Numbered from the stretch's first letter, positions 11,613 to 24,317 are shown. The stretch is DNA of 64,000 nt from Selaginella moellendorffii (GCF_000143415.4 NW_003314263.1:2786700-2850699), one strand, 5' to 3'. The notes: generated from the sequence alone by a model not told the origin. Numbers and translations are program-made.

Positions 11613-12231
11613 GCATTGGCTACAACAGCTTTCCTTGAGGTTGCTCCGACGATAAGCTTCCCTGGGCCAAAGTAAGCTCCATTCCATGTATTTTACTCTC
11701 GAGATTCACTTGGACCCTCTTTGCAGAAATCACGGGACAGTGACTTGCTCAAGACCAAATACCCGTAAGTCGTTTTCTCATTTGTTTATTCCGATTTCCT
11801 TCGTCTTTCTTCGTATCTTTCCTGATTTGACAACATCATTGTTGTTATCTCTTTGCAGATACATATGCCATGCGGAAGTGAATGCCATCCTGAACAGGAA
11901 TCACACCTCAACATCCGGTCAGGTACTCATCAAATTCATGCCATGTTGAAAGCTCTCCCTTCACCTGGATCTTCGTTTAGAGGCTCTACGTGACCATGTT
12001 CCCGTGCAACGAGTGTGCCAAAGTCATAATCCAGGTACTGAAATCTTATCACCCTTCAATTAAACTTCTTGTTTCTCTTTTCAGTCACGCAAGCTGCTGT
12101 CCATGGCCAATGTTAAGGTAAGAAAGATCCTCCAAGTCTCTGGAAACTGGAGAAATCACAGAAGAACTCTTGTGTCTTTATAGCTCCGACAGCACCAGCC
12201 CAAAGCAAAGTCCATCATTCTCGAGTTTTAA
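11613..12231 (+). pseudogene. Deoxycytidylate (dCMP) deaminase pseudogene
   Basis: Exons separated by short introns encode the zinc-dependent dCMP deaminase core: IGYNSFP-stop-GCSDDKLPWAK (11615-11671), KSRDSDLLKTKYP, YICHAEVNAILNRN (the HAE zinc/catalytic motif), RLYVTMFPCNECAKVIIQ (the PCxxC zinc motif), SRKLLSMANVK and LRQHQPKAKSIILEF-stop (12231). Three defects are visible. The conserved Arg codon after SFP is TGA at 11636-11638, explained by CGA to TGA. The exon normally joining VIIQ to the SHKLLSMA segment is missing. The N-terminal exons are not found upstream. The enzyme normally supplies dUMP for thymidylate synthesis. Splice sites remain good, so decay is probably recent. Confidence 0.8.
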
Positions 12232-12982
12232 GCAAGAGTGAACTTCCGTACATATATATACACTAGACAAGTAAGAACAAGGAGATCACTCTCAGTTCGA
12301 GTTACGTTAGACTTACAGATCACTCTAACGTAATAGCTATTGACACTAAGAAGTTTTGCAGTCCAAAATGTTATTTTTTACCATTAAATATTTCCCTTTA
12401 AAACATTTATGATTTATATGGAATAATGTATATAATTGTTAAAAGTTTTAGGCAGAATACAGAATCTTAATATGTGAATAAGGAAAAAATGACAAATTAA
12501 AATATCTGTTAAAATAATATATTTAATGAATATAATATAAAACATATGCTGATTTAAAAAATCCCTTTGAAGTTCTAAAATTAAAAATAGGCTTTTAAAA
12601 CATTATAAATTTACTCTCATTCACATAATTTAAAATTAAATTTAAAATAAAATAGAATAATATCTATCTCAAGTTTCAAACAAAATCTTGTAAAAAAAGA
12701 CCTAGATGACAACTGTTGGTGTCCACTTGAACTTAAATTTGGAACAATAAAATCATCTCACTCAAATCATCATCTCATAAGGAGGTTCACAAATATGTCT
12801 TAGAATTGATCCCAGAACATGACCAAATTATAAAACGGAAATACACTTTTAGTATTTAATGACAAAAAGTTTCAAACTGGTAGATTATGGAAAACCATGT
12901 CTTTTAACATGTCTTTCTGTCAACCTAACTTCTCAAAAAAGTAGTTGTCGACTTCACAGTGGTTCTTTCCAGCTCTCTGTCA
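12232..12982. other. AT-rich spacer upstream of AUX copy A
   Basis: Very AT-rich (12360-12900) with no coding signal. By position it corresponds to the 5' flank of the AUX/LAX-like copies elsewhere in the window. Confidence 0.4.
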
Positions 12983-14659
12983 ATGAATTTGTTTGACAAT
13001 GGGGAACGCACTTGATTGTCAGCAGTTTCTCAATACGGCCTTATGGGATGGACACTTGGCTCAACATTGGCTTTGTCATTCTCCAGTTCAGATCATCCGA
13101 TTCATTCCATGTTGTTAAAATTTTTGCAGATTGCTCAAATTCTGCTCACAATTCCCTTTTCTTATGCACAAGCAGGCCTGCCCTCCTCAATAGCATTTCA
13201 GGTCTGGTGGGGAGGCTACATGATTAACATTCTCTACTTGACGTATTGAGAGAAGCACAACCTTCCGCTCGCACACAACCGAAAGTGCAATACTCAGGTA
13301 GATTCTACTTCTAGTACTAAATTGGTGATATGTTTTCTTCTTTTGCAGCTGCATGAGGTGTTGGGTGGGCTTCTAGGCAAATGGTGGAGTGTGGCAACTC
13401 TTGTCGTGATGGTGCCGTTTTTGTTCGTTGTGTGTGTTATTGAGCTTTCTGGCTGTAGCAAGTAAGTGATTTATTTTTGTCTTTGCCTTATTCTGCTTAT
13501 AACTTGCAGTATGTCAATATGGCAGCATTGTCTTCGAAATAAATGATCAATTTCCGAAAAGAACATGGACTGTGATATTTGGCGCCCTCTTCTCCCTGTC
13601 CATTATTATGCCATCCGCTCAAAACTACAGAGCTTGGTCTTTTGTGGGCGTCATTGCGACTGTATATACTTCATGTTACCAGGTAACATGAAGTATGGGG
13701 GGTTGCAGCACTATTCCATGGAAAGGCAAGTGTTTCTATATTCTCATTCAGTACTAGCTAGTATCATCACCTTCGTCGTGCAGGTCTCAGATGTTCAGTC
13801 TCTTGCTCCCCGTGGCTATACAGGATATTTTAGTGCTCTCAGCAATTTTTTGGCAGTTGGAACAGAGATAATACCTGTGTAAGTATTTTTGAAGCGATTT
13901 ATAGAACTTTAAACTTCGATTTTCCAGGGAACTCATGGACGCAATGTGGAAACCGGAAGACTTCAAAATTCCCTGGTTTTATGGTACGATTTATGTTTGT
14001 ATGGTGACTATGCCAGCAAGCATGACTGTCTATGGGATTTTTGGCGCCGAGACGTTGGTACATCCGTCTGCTTTGATGTTGTTTCCAAAATCAAAGTTTC
14101 GGGACATTGCAATAGTTTTGATGCTTTTGCACCAGGCAAGCTTTTATAGTAAAATTTCCGTCTCGATATGGACCTGACAAGCTGTTGTCTGCAGTTCATC
14201 GTGTTTGGGATTCTGAGCTCGCCACTCTACTTGTTCTGCGAAAAGTTCTTCCGGGTCCACAACTCAAAGGAGAACTTTGGTGAGAGTACCTGTGTTTCTA
14301 GCAATCTGGCTAGCCACTCTTGCATTCCCATTCCTTCAAGTCGCAGCGGCTACTGCCATTTTCGGCATATTTGTCATTCCTTGCACTGCCTACATTGTGA
14401 TATTCTGGGAGAAAGCTTTGAGTGATGTAAGTTAAGACTGCTTCCTGCGGCACAATTTCTCATTCTTACTCCAGGTGCTCCAACCTGCCTTTCCAAAGTT
14501 GAGCTGGGAAACAACCTTCAGCGTCAACCTGAGGATCATAATCTGGATGGCAGCGATGAGTGGACTCGGACTATGGCCAGCATAGCAGCCTACTCCCGAC
14601 AAGCTGGGGAAGTCGGCTTATTCACAAAATGTTACATGTGCAAGTCAGATGTACGATAA
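12983..14659 (+). pseudogene. AUX/LAX-like permease pseudogene, copy A
   Basis: Same eight-exon layout as the intact copy C. Recognisable pieces are TWLNIG, FSYAQAGLPSSIAFQV, GKWWSVATL, KRTWTVIFGALFSLSIIMPS, LSNFLAVGTEIIPV, ELMDAMWKPEDFK, HPSALMLFPKSKFRDIAIV, LPAFPKLSWETTFSVNL-like sequence and GLFTKCYMCK. Damage includes a lost base near the start codon (GGGGAACGC against GGGGCAACGC), deletion of the GGSSF segment in exon 1, TGA in the LTY segment near 13246, a fold-back duplication at 13666-13696, and a one-base loss near 14570. Both GC-AG introns are preserved. Confidence 0.82.
13666..13696. repeat. Fold-back inverted repeat in AUX-A
   Basis: Perfect 15-nt arms (13666-13680 and 13682-13696) around one base. 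The sister copies have only one arm here, so the second was added. Confidence 0.85.
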
Positions 14660-14759
14660 GCCACCACGACTACTTGCATTTGCCAACTGAGCACCTTCAG
14701 TAGCCGGTTGTAGAGAGACAGCTGATTATGTTTACGCGGGAACCCAAAATTTCAAAAAC

Positions 14760-15336
14760 TTTGACCTACTTTCAAAACATTCATGAAATTTTTTGACAAT
14801 GGTGAGAGGTAGTCAGAGCAACCCACAGACCCGAGGTCTGTTGCACCCATTTGCTTTGATGAGGGCCATTGTTCCTGCTGTAATATTAATCCCAGCCCAC
14901 ACCACAGAGTAGAAGAACTGGGATATGTCGTGACTGACTGCAATGTAAACCAAGTTAGAGCATTTTGGCATTGTGGTCGAGTTTTGGTTCGCTTACCTTG
15001 ATGCAACAATAGGGTGGTCATGGTTATACTGGTGAGCTTCACAGCAGGGCTTGCAAACGGAAGATACTGCAAGCGTGACATGTTGCATCAGCATTGAACA
15101 ATGACTTACAGCCAACGCCTCCAGTCCCTTCAGCTTGAATGGTGATGGCTTGCTGTAGTAGCCTGCAACAAGATCCATAGCGTCCTGTACATTTTCATTT
15201 TTATCATTTTCCTAAAACTTGTTGTGACTTGAGGGTTGGAAATGCATGTACCTGTCTGATGCCATCTGTAAAATAGTTAAAGAACTAGTGAGTAAGGGCG
15301 TTGAAGCCATCACGAATGAGGCCAAATACAGTATCC
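14760..15336 (-). pseudogene. SAC1-like phosphoinositide phosphatase 3' fragment, copy A
   Basis: Convergent with AUX-A. Exons read on the minus strand: [12 protein letters not shown]-stop-FFNYFTDGIRQ (about 15335-15260), a degraded DAMDLVAGYYSKPSPFK segment with GLEALA, YLPFASPAVKLTSITMTT (first membrane segment), and remains of the last membrane segment near 14930-14830. A TAG interrupts the first exon (near 15295). The catalytic domain is absent, so only the C-terminal, membrane-anchor end is present. Confidence 0.7.
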
Positions 15337-16596
15337 TTTGTTAGAAAATATTCCACCTCTTCAAGAATAAGATAGAAAAACTTGAATAGGCATAATCACT
15401 CATAGTATAAAAGACAATAAGATAATATAAAGTAATAAAGTTCATTGCATCTGTCTGCAGCATAATGTAGTGGTGCTTTTTTGTTAGTTGATTGTTATAG
15501 TTATGGCATGCAATTCGTAAAAGGGTGGATTTTACAACAGTGGATTTCACTTACACCACGTGTATGCTTGCTATTGGTCCACATGTATTATGAGTGTGAA
15601 AAAAACACAGACATAGAATATTTTACAAATATCCAATCCTTATGCCCTAGATGGGGCATCATGCCCATAGCAATGACCCATGCTATGTATGGAATGGAGC
15701 CATTCATGGCCCATAGACTCATTCATCCCATGCATTCTAGTAAGTTGTTAATGTTGCAAACCAAATGGACAATCAACTAAATTGCATACCATACTACTTT
15801 ATTTAGAGCACTATGTTCTCACATCTTGCTCTTTTCACTCATGGCAAAAGAACTAATTATCCTTTTTTGGCACATCTCTTTTAACATAGTGTTCATAGCA
15901 AGCGTAAGTGAATTCCATTTAGCTCCATTGCAAAGCCATGGATATATACTATCTGGAGTCATGTCTCTAATGCATCCCATTGAGTTTATTTTTTGTTGCC
16001 ATTGATTTCCAATGTAACTTTCTCAATACTTTAGTTTTATACCATGATGCTTAGAAGATTTGCATATGACTCAAAAGTAGGTTGAAGCCAATGAATTGGT
16101 GGGGCTTATACTTCAATTGTGTATTACGCAAAGGTGCATAGTGTTGATGTTTGGACCTAGAGTTCTCTCAACAGGAGCATGCTAAAGGAGATTTGAGATT
16201 GTGGAAGTTGCAATTGCATGTAGTAACATTCAAGATAACAATAGACACTTTCAATATTTTCCAATTATAATTGTTTCAAATTGGATCTGGAGTTCTCTCA
16301 AGAAGAGCATGCTGAAGGAGATTTGAGAATATAAAAGTTGCAATTGCATACAATAATATTCAGGTGAGAAGAGCAATAACAATGGACACTTACAATATTT
16401 TCCAATTATAACCATTTCAATTTTAAAATTTGTAAAAAGGGTTTCCAGGCAAAACTATTCAATGTATGCTGTGCATTGCGGCTGAAGAATTGAAGTTTTC
16501 AGGAATTGGAAGCTTGTGCTCACTTTGGTAAGAGTAAATTTGTGACAGTTTCCTATATGCTCTAACCCTTTTGCAATGTTTGAGATTTCTAGGTTT
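15337..16596. other. Non-coding spacer
   Basis: No gene recognised. Apart from the tandem duplication at 16151-16422, the interval is unremarkable AT-rich DNA. Confidence 0.4.
16151..16422. repeat. Imperfect tandem duplication, about 130-140 bp unit
   Basis: Unit 1 (16151-16280) and unit 2 (16281-16422) share TTGGAnCTnGAGTTCTCTCAA, GAGCATGCT(A/G)AAGGAG, AAGTTGCAATTGCAT and AATATTTTCCAATTATAA. Unit 2 carries a small insertion. Confidence 0.75.
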
Positions 16597-16921
16597 TGCA
16601 AACACGGTAAGCTATCATGTAGCGATATTGAGGGACTAGTCTCAATACGCGAGGGTTCTTGTCAAGCTAGTGCAAGACAGAGCAAAAAAGAACTAACAAG
16701 CCAGGCCAAGTATGCTCAGCTAAATAGACACTTAGGAATTCCTTCCTTATGCTCATCCGGCCAAGTACAGATGCAAAGTTCAGTTTACTAACACTTGAAC
16801 AAGAGGGACCAATAAAGGGAACCAGCAATACCGACCTCCTGCCATCGTGGCAGTAAGGTAAGAGTGTCTGTAAGGACTGGTCGACAGGTAACTTTCGATA
16901 CCCGAAGTCACATGCGCGACA
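16597..16921 (-). mobile_element. Inverted 5' portion of the 5' LTR of the non-autonomous LTR element
   Basis: The reverse complement matches the first ~325 bp of the 3' LTR (30176-30500), starting TGTCGCGCATGTGAC. It is followed by AGAAT at 16922-16926, the reverse complement of the ATTCT that follows the element's 3' LTR at 31310-31314. The LTR start and its target duplication were therefore inverted together. Confidence 0.85.
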
Positions 16922-16943
16922 AGAATCCTCTCCAATTTGCCAT

Positions 16944-17871
16944 TGTAGCACACCTGAATTTGGAGCCGAACTCCAAGCCTGTTGCGCTACGAAACGAGGG
17001 TCTGGTACAATCCCACGAGCACCAGCTCCCCGTATCCAGCACCTGCACGCAAAATGGTGTCAGATGGAGTTTGGCACAATTTTGGCATACCGGTGGCCTA
17101 ACGCGAGGAGGAGGGTACTCCACCGACTAGAGCAGCATGGAGCTTGGGCTTAGATCCAAGCCAAACGCAGAACAAGGAGCAACACAGCCTAGCAGGAGCC
17201 AAACTAATGTCTCAGGTGGTCGGACATGCATTCCAACCACTATCCCTACTATACATTTGGAACCCCCCACAGCCCCCCCCCCCCCCCCCCCTGAGGGACA
17301 CACGCTTTGGGCTTTCACCCCAAACCTCCCTTAGTACCAGGAGTTAGTCTCTGGGACAAGTCCGAAACTTACCAAATATGGAATGGCGCTAGATTGCGAA
17401 TTTGGACACGGGATGAACACCATTGTGTTCAGGCCGACCTCTACACTCCGTAGATATGCCAAATGAGCAAATCTAGACACTTTTCCATAAATAGTATTTG
17501 GGACCGAAATGAGACTAACATAAAGGGCATGATAGCAAGGGTGTTTGGCAGACACGGTAAACTATCATCCGGCGATATTGAGGGACTAATCTCAATACGC
17601 GAGGGTTTTTGTCACTAGCTAGTGCAAGACATAACGAGACGGGAACTCCTTACCGGGCTAAGTATGCTTAGCTAATAGCACGTAGGAATTCCGTCCTTAT
17701 GCTTGTCTGGTCTAAGTACACTCGAAATGCCCAGTTAACTCCACTAGCACAAGAGGGGCTACTAAAAGGATCCAACTGTACCGATCTCTTGCCGTCATGG
17801 CAGTAAGGAAAGAGTGTTCGTAAGGACCGGTCGACAAGTATCTTTCGATACCCAAAGTCACATTCGCAACA
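16944..17871 (-). repeat. 3' LTR of the gypsy element
   Basis: A 928-bp direct copy of the other LTR, including a long poly-C run and a GCATACCGGTGGCC block that is also shared with the LTRs of the neighbouring non-autonomous element. Confidence 0.9.
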
Positions 17872-18478
17872 CTCTCCCCCCCTTGGGGAAGATCGACGTC
17901 CTCGTCGATGCATACCCGAGTCTAACAAACTGTCAAGGAAACAACTCCGAAAGTTAACGGAAAGCACACTATGTGGGAAACACACCGACTTAAATGAGTT
18001 ATGGAACGACTTCTCCTCTACGTCTAGAGACGCTAAGACTCAGACACCCTCCGGCCGTCACCGACAAGGAAATGACTAACAGAGTTAGCCACCCTTGTTG
18101 CTCCGAGTACCACTCGGCTTACAAAGGAATGATACATCCCTGCCCGCAGGGACATAGGGACCAGGCCAGAGGCCCAACGTCCCCTGAGCAAGAAATCAAC
18201 CCCGTCGGGAAGATTTAGATAACTACTATAAACTGGCAGATTAAGTTGTTTACATGAGCACGCCCCTTTTCGAAATGAGTCATCGAGAGAGAGGCGGGGA
18301 CTTGTGATCAGTCTATAATAGTTATCCCCATGGTTATGGATTGGACCCATGCACCGAAGTGCCGAAGTCAGCCTACCAAAACTGACCCAAGTACTAATGA
18401 ACGAGAGAAACGACACTTTGACTTATAAAAATAGATTACTTTATTGATTTGCAAGATTTATTACAAGGTTTACAAAAG

Positions 18479-21400
18479 CTAAGTTTTATTATTATTCTCA
18501 TACTCCGTGACAAGCTCACGGGCATGTGTAAGATTACTAAGAGGCTCCCAAGTTGATTCACAAGTTGGGTAACCTTTCCACTTAACTAGATATTCCTTCA
18601 CACGAGCCCGTCTCTGGAACCGGGAATCCAAGATAGTTTCTACTTCGTATTCAGGTTCACCGTCCACAACATCAGGTGGCGGACAAATCTCCCCTTAACG
18701 TGCAACATCCACAGTGTAAGGAGCCAATAGATTGGCATGAAATACATTATGAACATTGGACATCTCCGCAGGCAGGTCCAACCGATAGGATACATCACCA
18801 ATGCATTTTAGCACCCGATAGGGTCCAACATATCTCGGCAAGAGCTTCCGAGACAAAGAACCCTTAATGTTCAAGTTTCGGGAAGATAGCCACACTTGAT
18901 CTCCCACTTGATAGGATACATCCCGACAATGCTGATCCTTATCACGTCGATACCTATCTTGAGCTTTGCCCATCACCTCAGTTGCTCTAGACCAACCTTG
19001 ACGTAGCTGCTCCGCATAAGTCTCAATGGCCGGGACCAACACTTCGGACATTTGTTTCGGTATAACAATCTGTTGAGGAACCCCACGAGCATTCCCTTGC
19101 AGCATCTCCCATGGAGAACAGCCTATAGCGCTGTGAAATGTGTTGTTATAACATATTTCTGCTGTATCCAAATGCTCAACCCAATCGCGTTGGTCCGCCG
19201 CGACATAGTACCGCAGATAATCCTCAACTTGAGCATTCACGTGTACGGTCTGCCCATCAGTCTAAGGATGATAAGCCGTACTAAACTTCAATTTGGTACC
19301 GAACAACTGGAACAGTGTGCCCCAAAACTTCCCCGTAAACCTTGAATCTCTATTTGAGATCATCTCTTCGGGAAGACCACGAACTCACACTACTTCATGG
19401 AAAAAGAGCTTTGCTGCTTGTTTCGCATTTACTGTTCCCACAGTTGGAATGAAGTGTGCAATCTTCGACAACAGATCCACAACCACCATCAAAGTATCAT
19501 AACCCTTAGACTTTGGCAAGCAAGTGACGAAATCAAGTGTCACACTCTGAAATGGCCATGCCGGTGCTGAAATGCACTGCAACTTCCTAGCCTGCTTCTC
19601 AACTTTGTGCTTACATTGCTGGCATATAGGGCAGGAACGGACATAGTCCGCTACATCACCTTCCATACCAGACCAGAAAAATCCCTTTTTCAATGAAGCT
19701 AGAGTCTTTTGCTGTCCACCATGTCCCGTTGCCGGAACATCATGATGTTCCCGCAGAAATAACTGCTGAAGATCCTTAGAGGGAAGATACAATCTTTCTT
19801 GCTTATAGAATATAAGCCCATCCCGAACTGAGAAGTGAAGTTTCGCATTAGTGCGACTAGCAACTTTTGCTGCTTCGCTACCAGGGCTCTGCTTCAACAA
19901 CCCTGCACGGCATAAGATTGCCTTCACCAATGGATCACTTCTATATGAAGCCCGAACGTCTTCCAACCAGTCCGAACTTATTGCCGATAGTGCCCGGAAT
20001 TGAGCTTGATGACTCAATGCATCCGGAACAACATTGTCTTTACCAGGTTTATATATGATTTCAATATCATATCTAGCAAGCTTCTCTTGCCAATGAGCCT
20101 GCTTTGGCGTAAACTTAGGCTGCGTAGCAAAGTAGCTCAGTGTGTTACTATTTGTATAAACCTTGGTGTGTCCACTCAAGTAGTGTCTTTAGTGTTCCAG
20201 GGCCGACACTATAGCAAAAATTTCTTTCTCATGCATTGGCCATCTTCATTGGGTTTCATCCAATTTCTTGGAATAGAACGCAACGGGACAACCATGTCGC
20301 CTTAGCGTAACACCAACCGCTTTGTCACAATCTTGCTGCAACACGGCACCAATAGCATATCCAGATGCATCACAATGCACTTCGAAGGGTTTATCAAGAT
20401 CTGGGATCCTGAGAACAGGAACCGTAGTCAAGATCTCCTTCAATTGTACAAAAGCACGCTGACAAGCTAGTGTCCAATGAAATGGAATACTACTCTTCGT
20501 CAACTCAGTCAACAGAAGAGCAATTCTTGCAAAATTGCGGACAAACTTGTGATAGTATCCCGCCAAACCGAGAAAGGAACGAACATCTGATACAGTGGTC
20601 GGGATTTCCCAGGACTTCACCGCTTCCACTTTCTTTGGATCGACTTCAATCACGCCACCACCAACTATATGTCCGAGAAAGTTTACACGCAATTGACCAA
20701 AAACGCATTTACTTTCCTTAGCATACAGTTTGTGTTCGCGCAACTTCTGAAACACCAGCTCCAAGTGTTTCAAATGATCCTCCAACGTTTCACTAAAGAC
20801 TAGAACATCGTCAATATATAGGACGACAAATGCATCCAAATAATCTCCGAATATTCTATCCATCATAGTGCTGAACATTGCCGGAGCATTGCATAACCCA
20901 AATGGCATGACAAGGAACTCATAAGATCCGTACCGAGTCTTAAAGGTTGTCTTCTCCACATCTTGATCAGCCACCCGTATCTGATGATACCCGGACCGCA
21001 AATCAAGTCGCGTAAAATACTTAGCCTTTAAGAGTTGGTCAAACAAGTCATCAATGCGAGGCAAAGGATAACTGTTCTTAACCGTGATCTTGTTGAGTGC
21101 TCGATAGTTAATACACATCCTCATGGTTCCATCCTTTTTCATAACAAAAAGGATTAGTGCTCCATAAGGTGACTTGCTGGGTCAGATATGACCTTTGTCA
21201 AAAAGCTCCGTGAGTTGCTTCTTGAGTTCAGCCATCTCCTTGATGTTCAACCGATATGGAGCTTTCGTGGGTGGTTTAGAACCCGGAATAACCTCAATCC
21301 GATGATCAACCTCACGGCTAGGGGGTAGCCCTGGTGGCAAATCCTTCGGGAAGATATCCTGATTCTGCACCAACAACTCCAATATCTTCTTTGGTACAGG

Positions 21401-23245
21401 ATCAACCCCGTCGCCAATTCGAACAGAGTCACCCACACTCTCAGCTTCCATCACTTGAACCCAAAAGGTCAGACATCCCCTCTTAGCTGCTTTTTGAGCG
21501 GCCCTCGCAGTCATGAACTTGCCATCCCAATCCTTTGAGGAACACTTTTGCAACTGGAAGGACACATCAGGTCGTCCCTCGGACTTCAATGTGATACGAC
21601 TTTGTCCAGCACCATAAATCCCTCTTATATATTTGTTGAAGAAGTCCATACCAAACACCATCTGAAAATCTGGTATCTTCAACACTACCAAGTCCACTCT
21701 TTCTTTCCACTTGGATATCTTTATTGGAACATCACTCACAAACTTTTTGGCTACTTGCCCACCTTCCGCAAACCGGAAGTGCATAGACAACATTTGCTCA
21801 GCATGCAATCCTAACAACTTAACTAAGTCTTCGGATATCACGCTGTGCATAGCTTCCATGTCAATCATCACTCGGATTCGGTGTCCATGGACAAAGCCTA
21901 CCAGATACATCAACGGATCAGTGTTTGCATTAACTGCAAGAAAAGCTTGAGGAAAGCAACGAAAGTTACTCACCTCTTCTTCCTCATAGTCTGCATTGAC
22001 CAACTCGTCAACCCCTTCAGCTTCATCACCACCGTCTTCCCTCATGACATTAACCCGAGACCTTGTCTTATGCTTGTTGGGACATTCCGAGGACCTATGT
22101 CCTGACTCTCCACAATGGAAGCAATGGCCCACACTACCCGTTCCGCTAGGAGCAGGTTTTGCAAGTTGCTGCTGCTTGTACCCACCAGGAGGAGGAACAG
22201 AGGGCCTAGGACCAGAAGAAGCTGCTGGTGGTCTCCAACCACCACCACCTTTGTTAACCGTTGCTTGTGAGCCTCCAGGGCGAAACCTGCTTTCCACCCT
22301 CTGTTTCCGATCACCTTGTTTATTCCCAGAATTTTTATTCTTATCTGAGTTACCAGCATACGGTTGCTGATATTGTTCCATGAGCGAGTGACTAAAGGCA
22401 ACTTGCTACACTGCCTCCTTACACTCCAAATATGTCTTCGGCTTAAACTTCAAAATCTCATTACGAGAAAGTGAACTTAAACCCTCCAGAAAATAACTCC
22501 GAGCATCTTTGTCACTCATATTTGCAATCATAATGCGCTTCTGAGCAAATGCATTAACGTAATGCATGAGATCCCCTCGCTGCTTTAACCGCCGCAGCTC
22601 CGCGCGAAGTCTCAGACCAAGATCATCCGGCAAGTATTCCTTACAGATACGAGACCGCGTCTTAGTCCAACTTCTAGTCTGCCCTTTTTCAACACACACT
22701 TGGCGCCACCAAGTTTTGGCATGATCGGTGAGAAAGGATTGCGCGCACGCAACTTTCGTACGATCATCTACGTCTGCCGCTATGAAGTAGTTCTCCATAT
22801 CGTAGACCCAGTCTTCCAAGACTTGATAGTCCTGCATGCCTCTGAAGTTGGGTGGCTTCGGAGGCTTGAACTTTGAAACTTGTGCAACCAGGGGCGGCTG
22901 CAGAACTTCATCGTCCTCAAAACTTGAAGAGGAGTTTGGTTGCTTAGGCTTAGCTGGTTTAGCTACCTCAGCTTCTTTCTTCCTCTTCTTGTTCTCCTTC
23001 TTCAATTTGCGAATCTCCCTTCGCAAATTCTCAATCTCGACTTCTTGAGCCGTACGCTGCAATGCCGCAGCATTTGGCTCTTCCTCTTCCGACTTAGCCT
23101 TTGCCTCTTCCGCAGCATCTCTAGCAGGAGTTTCCTCCTCTCGATTCGCCCGTCTAGAGGTTTCAGCGTCATCAGCACAGTTCCTCTTCACCATCCTGCT
23201 AGCTGCATGCATGCCTCTATCAGTAACTGAACATGCATACAACAT
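18479..23245 (-). pseudogene. Gypsy Gag-Pol polyprotein with chromodomain, seven in-frame stops
   Basis: One reading frame runs from Met 23245 (or 23194) to a terminal stop at 18479. In order it holds a coiled-coil-rich N-terminus, Gag capsid (KTWWRQVCVE...), CCHC knuckle CFHCGESGHRSSEC (about 22126-22085), protease, reverse transcriptase ([19 protein letters not shown]), RNase H ([17 protein letters not shown]), integrase (zinc region to CPICQQCK, then LDFVTCLPKS and HPxTDGQT) and a chromodomain (VEYLVKWKGYPTCESTWEPL-like). Premature stops lie at 22406, 21182, 20246, 20189, 19385, 19262 and 18695 with no frameshift; each is explained by C-to-T or G-to-A changes. The protease D-T/S-G site reads DME (about 21866-21858). 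It therefore cannot make a functional polyprotein. Confidence 0.93.
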
Positions 23246-23385
23246 TCTTACCGAATGGTGCAATCCAACTAATCCTACACAGGTCGCTTCAGATCTACTA
23301 GAAAAGTCTCTACATATGCAACTTGAGTCAGAAAATCCGACAAAAGTTAGATAGGAATCGCTGAGACAATTCCTCTGATACCAAA

Positions 23386-24303
23386 TGTAGCACACCTGAA
23401 TTTGGAGCCGAACTCCAAGCCCGTTGAACTACGAAACGAGGGTCTGGTACAATCCCACGAGCACCAACTCCCCGTATCTAGCACCTGCTCGCAAAATGGT
23501 GTCAGACTGAGTCTGGCACAATTTTGGCATACCGGTGGCCTAATGCGAGGAGGAGGGTACTCCACCGACTAGAGCAGTGTGGAGCTTGGGCTTAGACCCA
23601 AGCCGGACATAGAACAAAGAGCAACACAGCCCAGTGGGAGCCAAACTAATGTCTCAGGTGGTCGGACATGCATTCCAACCACTATCCCTACTATACATTT
23701 GGAACCCCCCACAGCCCCCCCCCCTGAGGGACACACGCTTTGGGCTTTCACCCCAAGCCTCCCTTAGTACCAGGAGTTAGTCTCTGGGACAAGTCCGAAA
23801 CTTACCAAATATGGAATGGTGCTAGATTGCGAATTTGGACACGGGATGAACACCATTGTGTTCAGGCCGATCTCTACACTCCATAGATATGCCAAATGAG
23901 CAAATCTAGACACTTTCCATAAATAGTATTTGGGACCGAAATGAGACTAACATAAAGGGCATGATAGCGAGGGTGTTTGGCAGACATGGTAAGCTATCAT
24001 CCGGCGATATTGAGGGACTAATATCAATACGCGAGGGTTCTTGTCACTAGCTAGTGCAAGACATAACGAGACGGGAACTCCTTACCAGGCTAAGTATGCT
24101 TAGCTAATAGCACGTAGGAATTCCATTTTTATGCTCGTCCGGTCTAAGTACACTCAAAATGCCTAGTTAACTCCACTAGCACAAGAGGGGCTACTAAAGG
24201 GATCCAACTGTACCGATCTCTTGCCGTCATGGCAGTAAAGAAAGAGTGTCCGTAAGGACCAGTTGACAAGTATCTTTCGATACCCGAAGTCACATTCGCA
24301 ACA
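23386..24303 (-). repeat. 5' LTR of the gypsy element
   Basis: A 918-bp LTR directly abutting the primer binding site; bounded by TG...CA and the GCCAT duplication. Confidence 0.9.
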
Positions 24304-24317
24304 GCCATGCTAGGAGG

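Larger units (their letters stand above)
16944..24303 (-). mobile_element. Complete Ty3/gypsy chromovirus LTR retrotransposon
   Basis: A 7.36-kb element read on the minus strand. Its LTRs are 23386-24303 (5') and 16944-17871 (3'), both TG...CA, with a 5-bp target duplication GCCAT at 16939-16943 and 24304-24308. Next to the 5' LTR (23385 downwards) lies TTTGGTATCAGAGG, an initiator-tRNA-Met primer binding site. A polypurine tract (AAGGGGGGAGAG) lies next to the 3' LTR. The interior encodes Gag and Pol with a C-terminal chromodomain. The two LTRs differ by a few percent by eye, including the length of a poly-C run (17274-17292 against about 23716-23725). Confidence 0.95.

Noticed and set aside
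17127-17347. Proline- or glycine-rich frames in the gypsy LTR
   Set aside because: Produced by the poly-C run within the LTR; not conserved in length between LTRs.
22406-22408. Programmed readthrough at the TAG followed by CAA in gypsy gag
   Set aside because: It falls before the zinc knuckle, not at a gag/pol border, the following GTT does not match the CARYYA context, and six similar stops follow, so mutation is the simpler reading.
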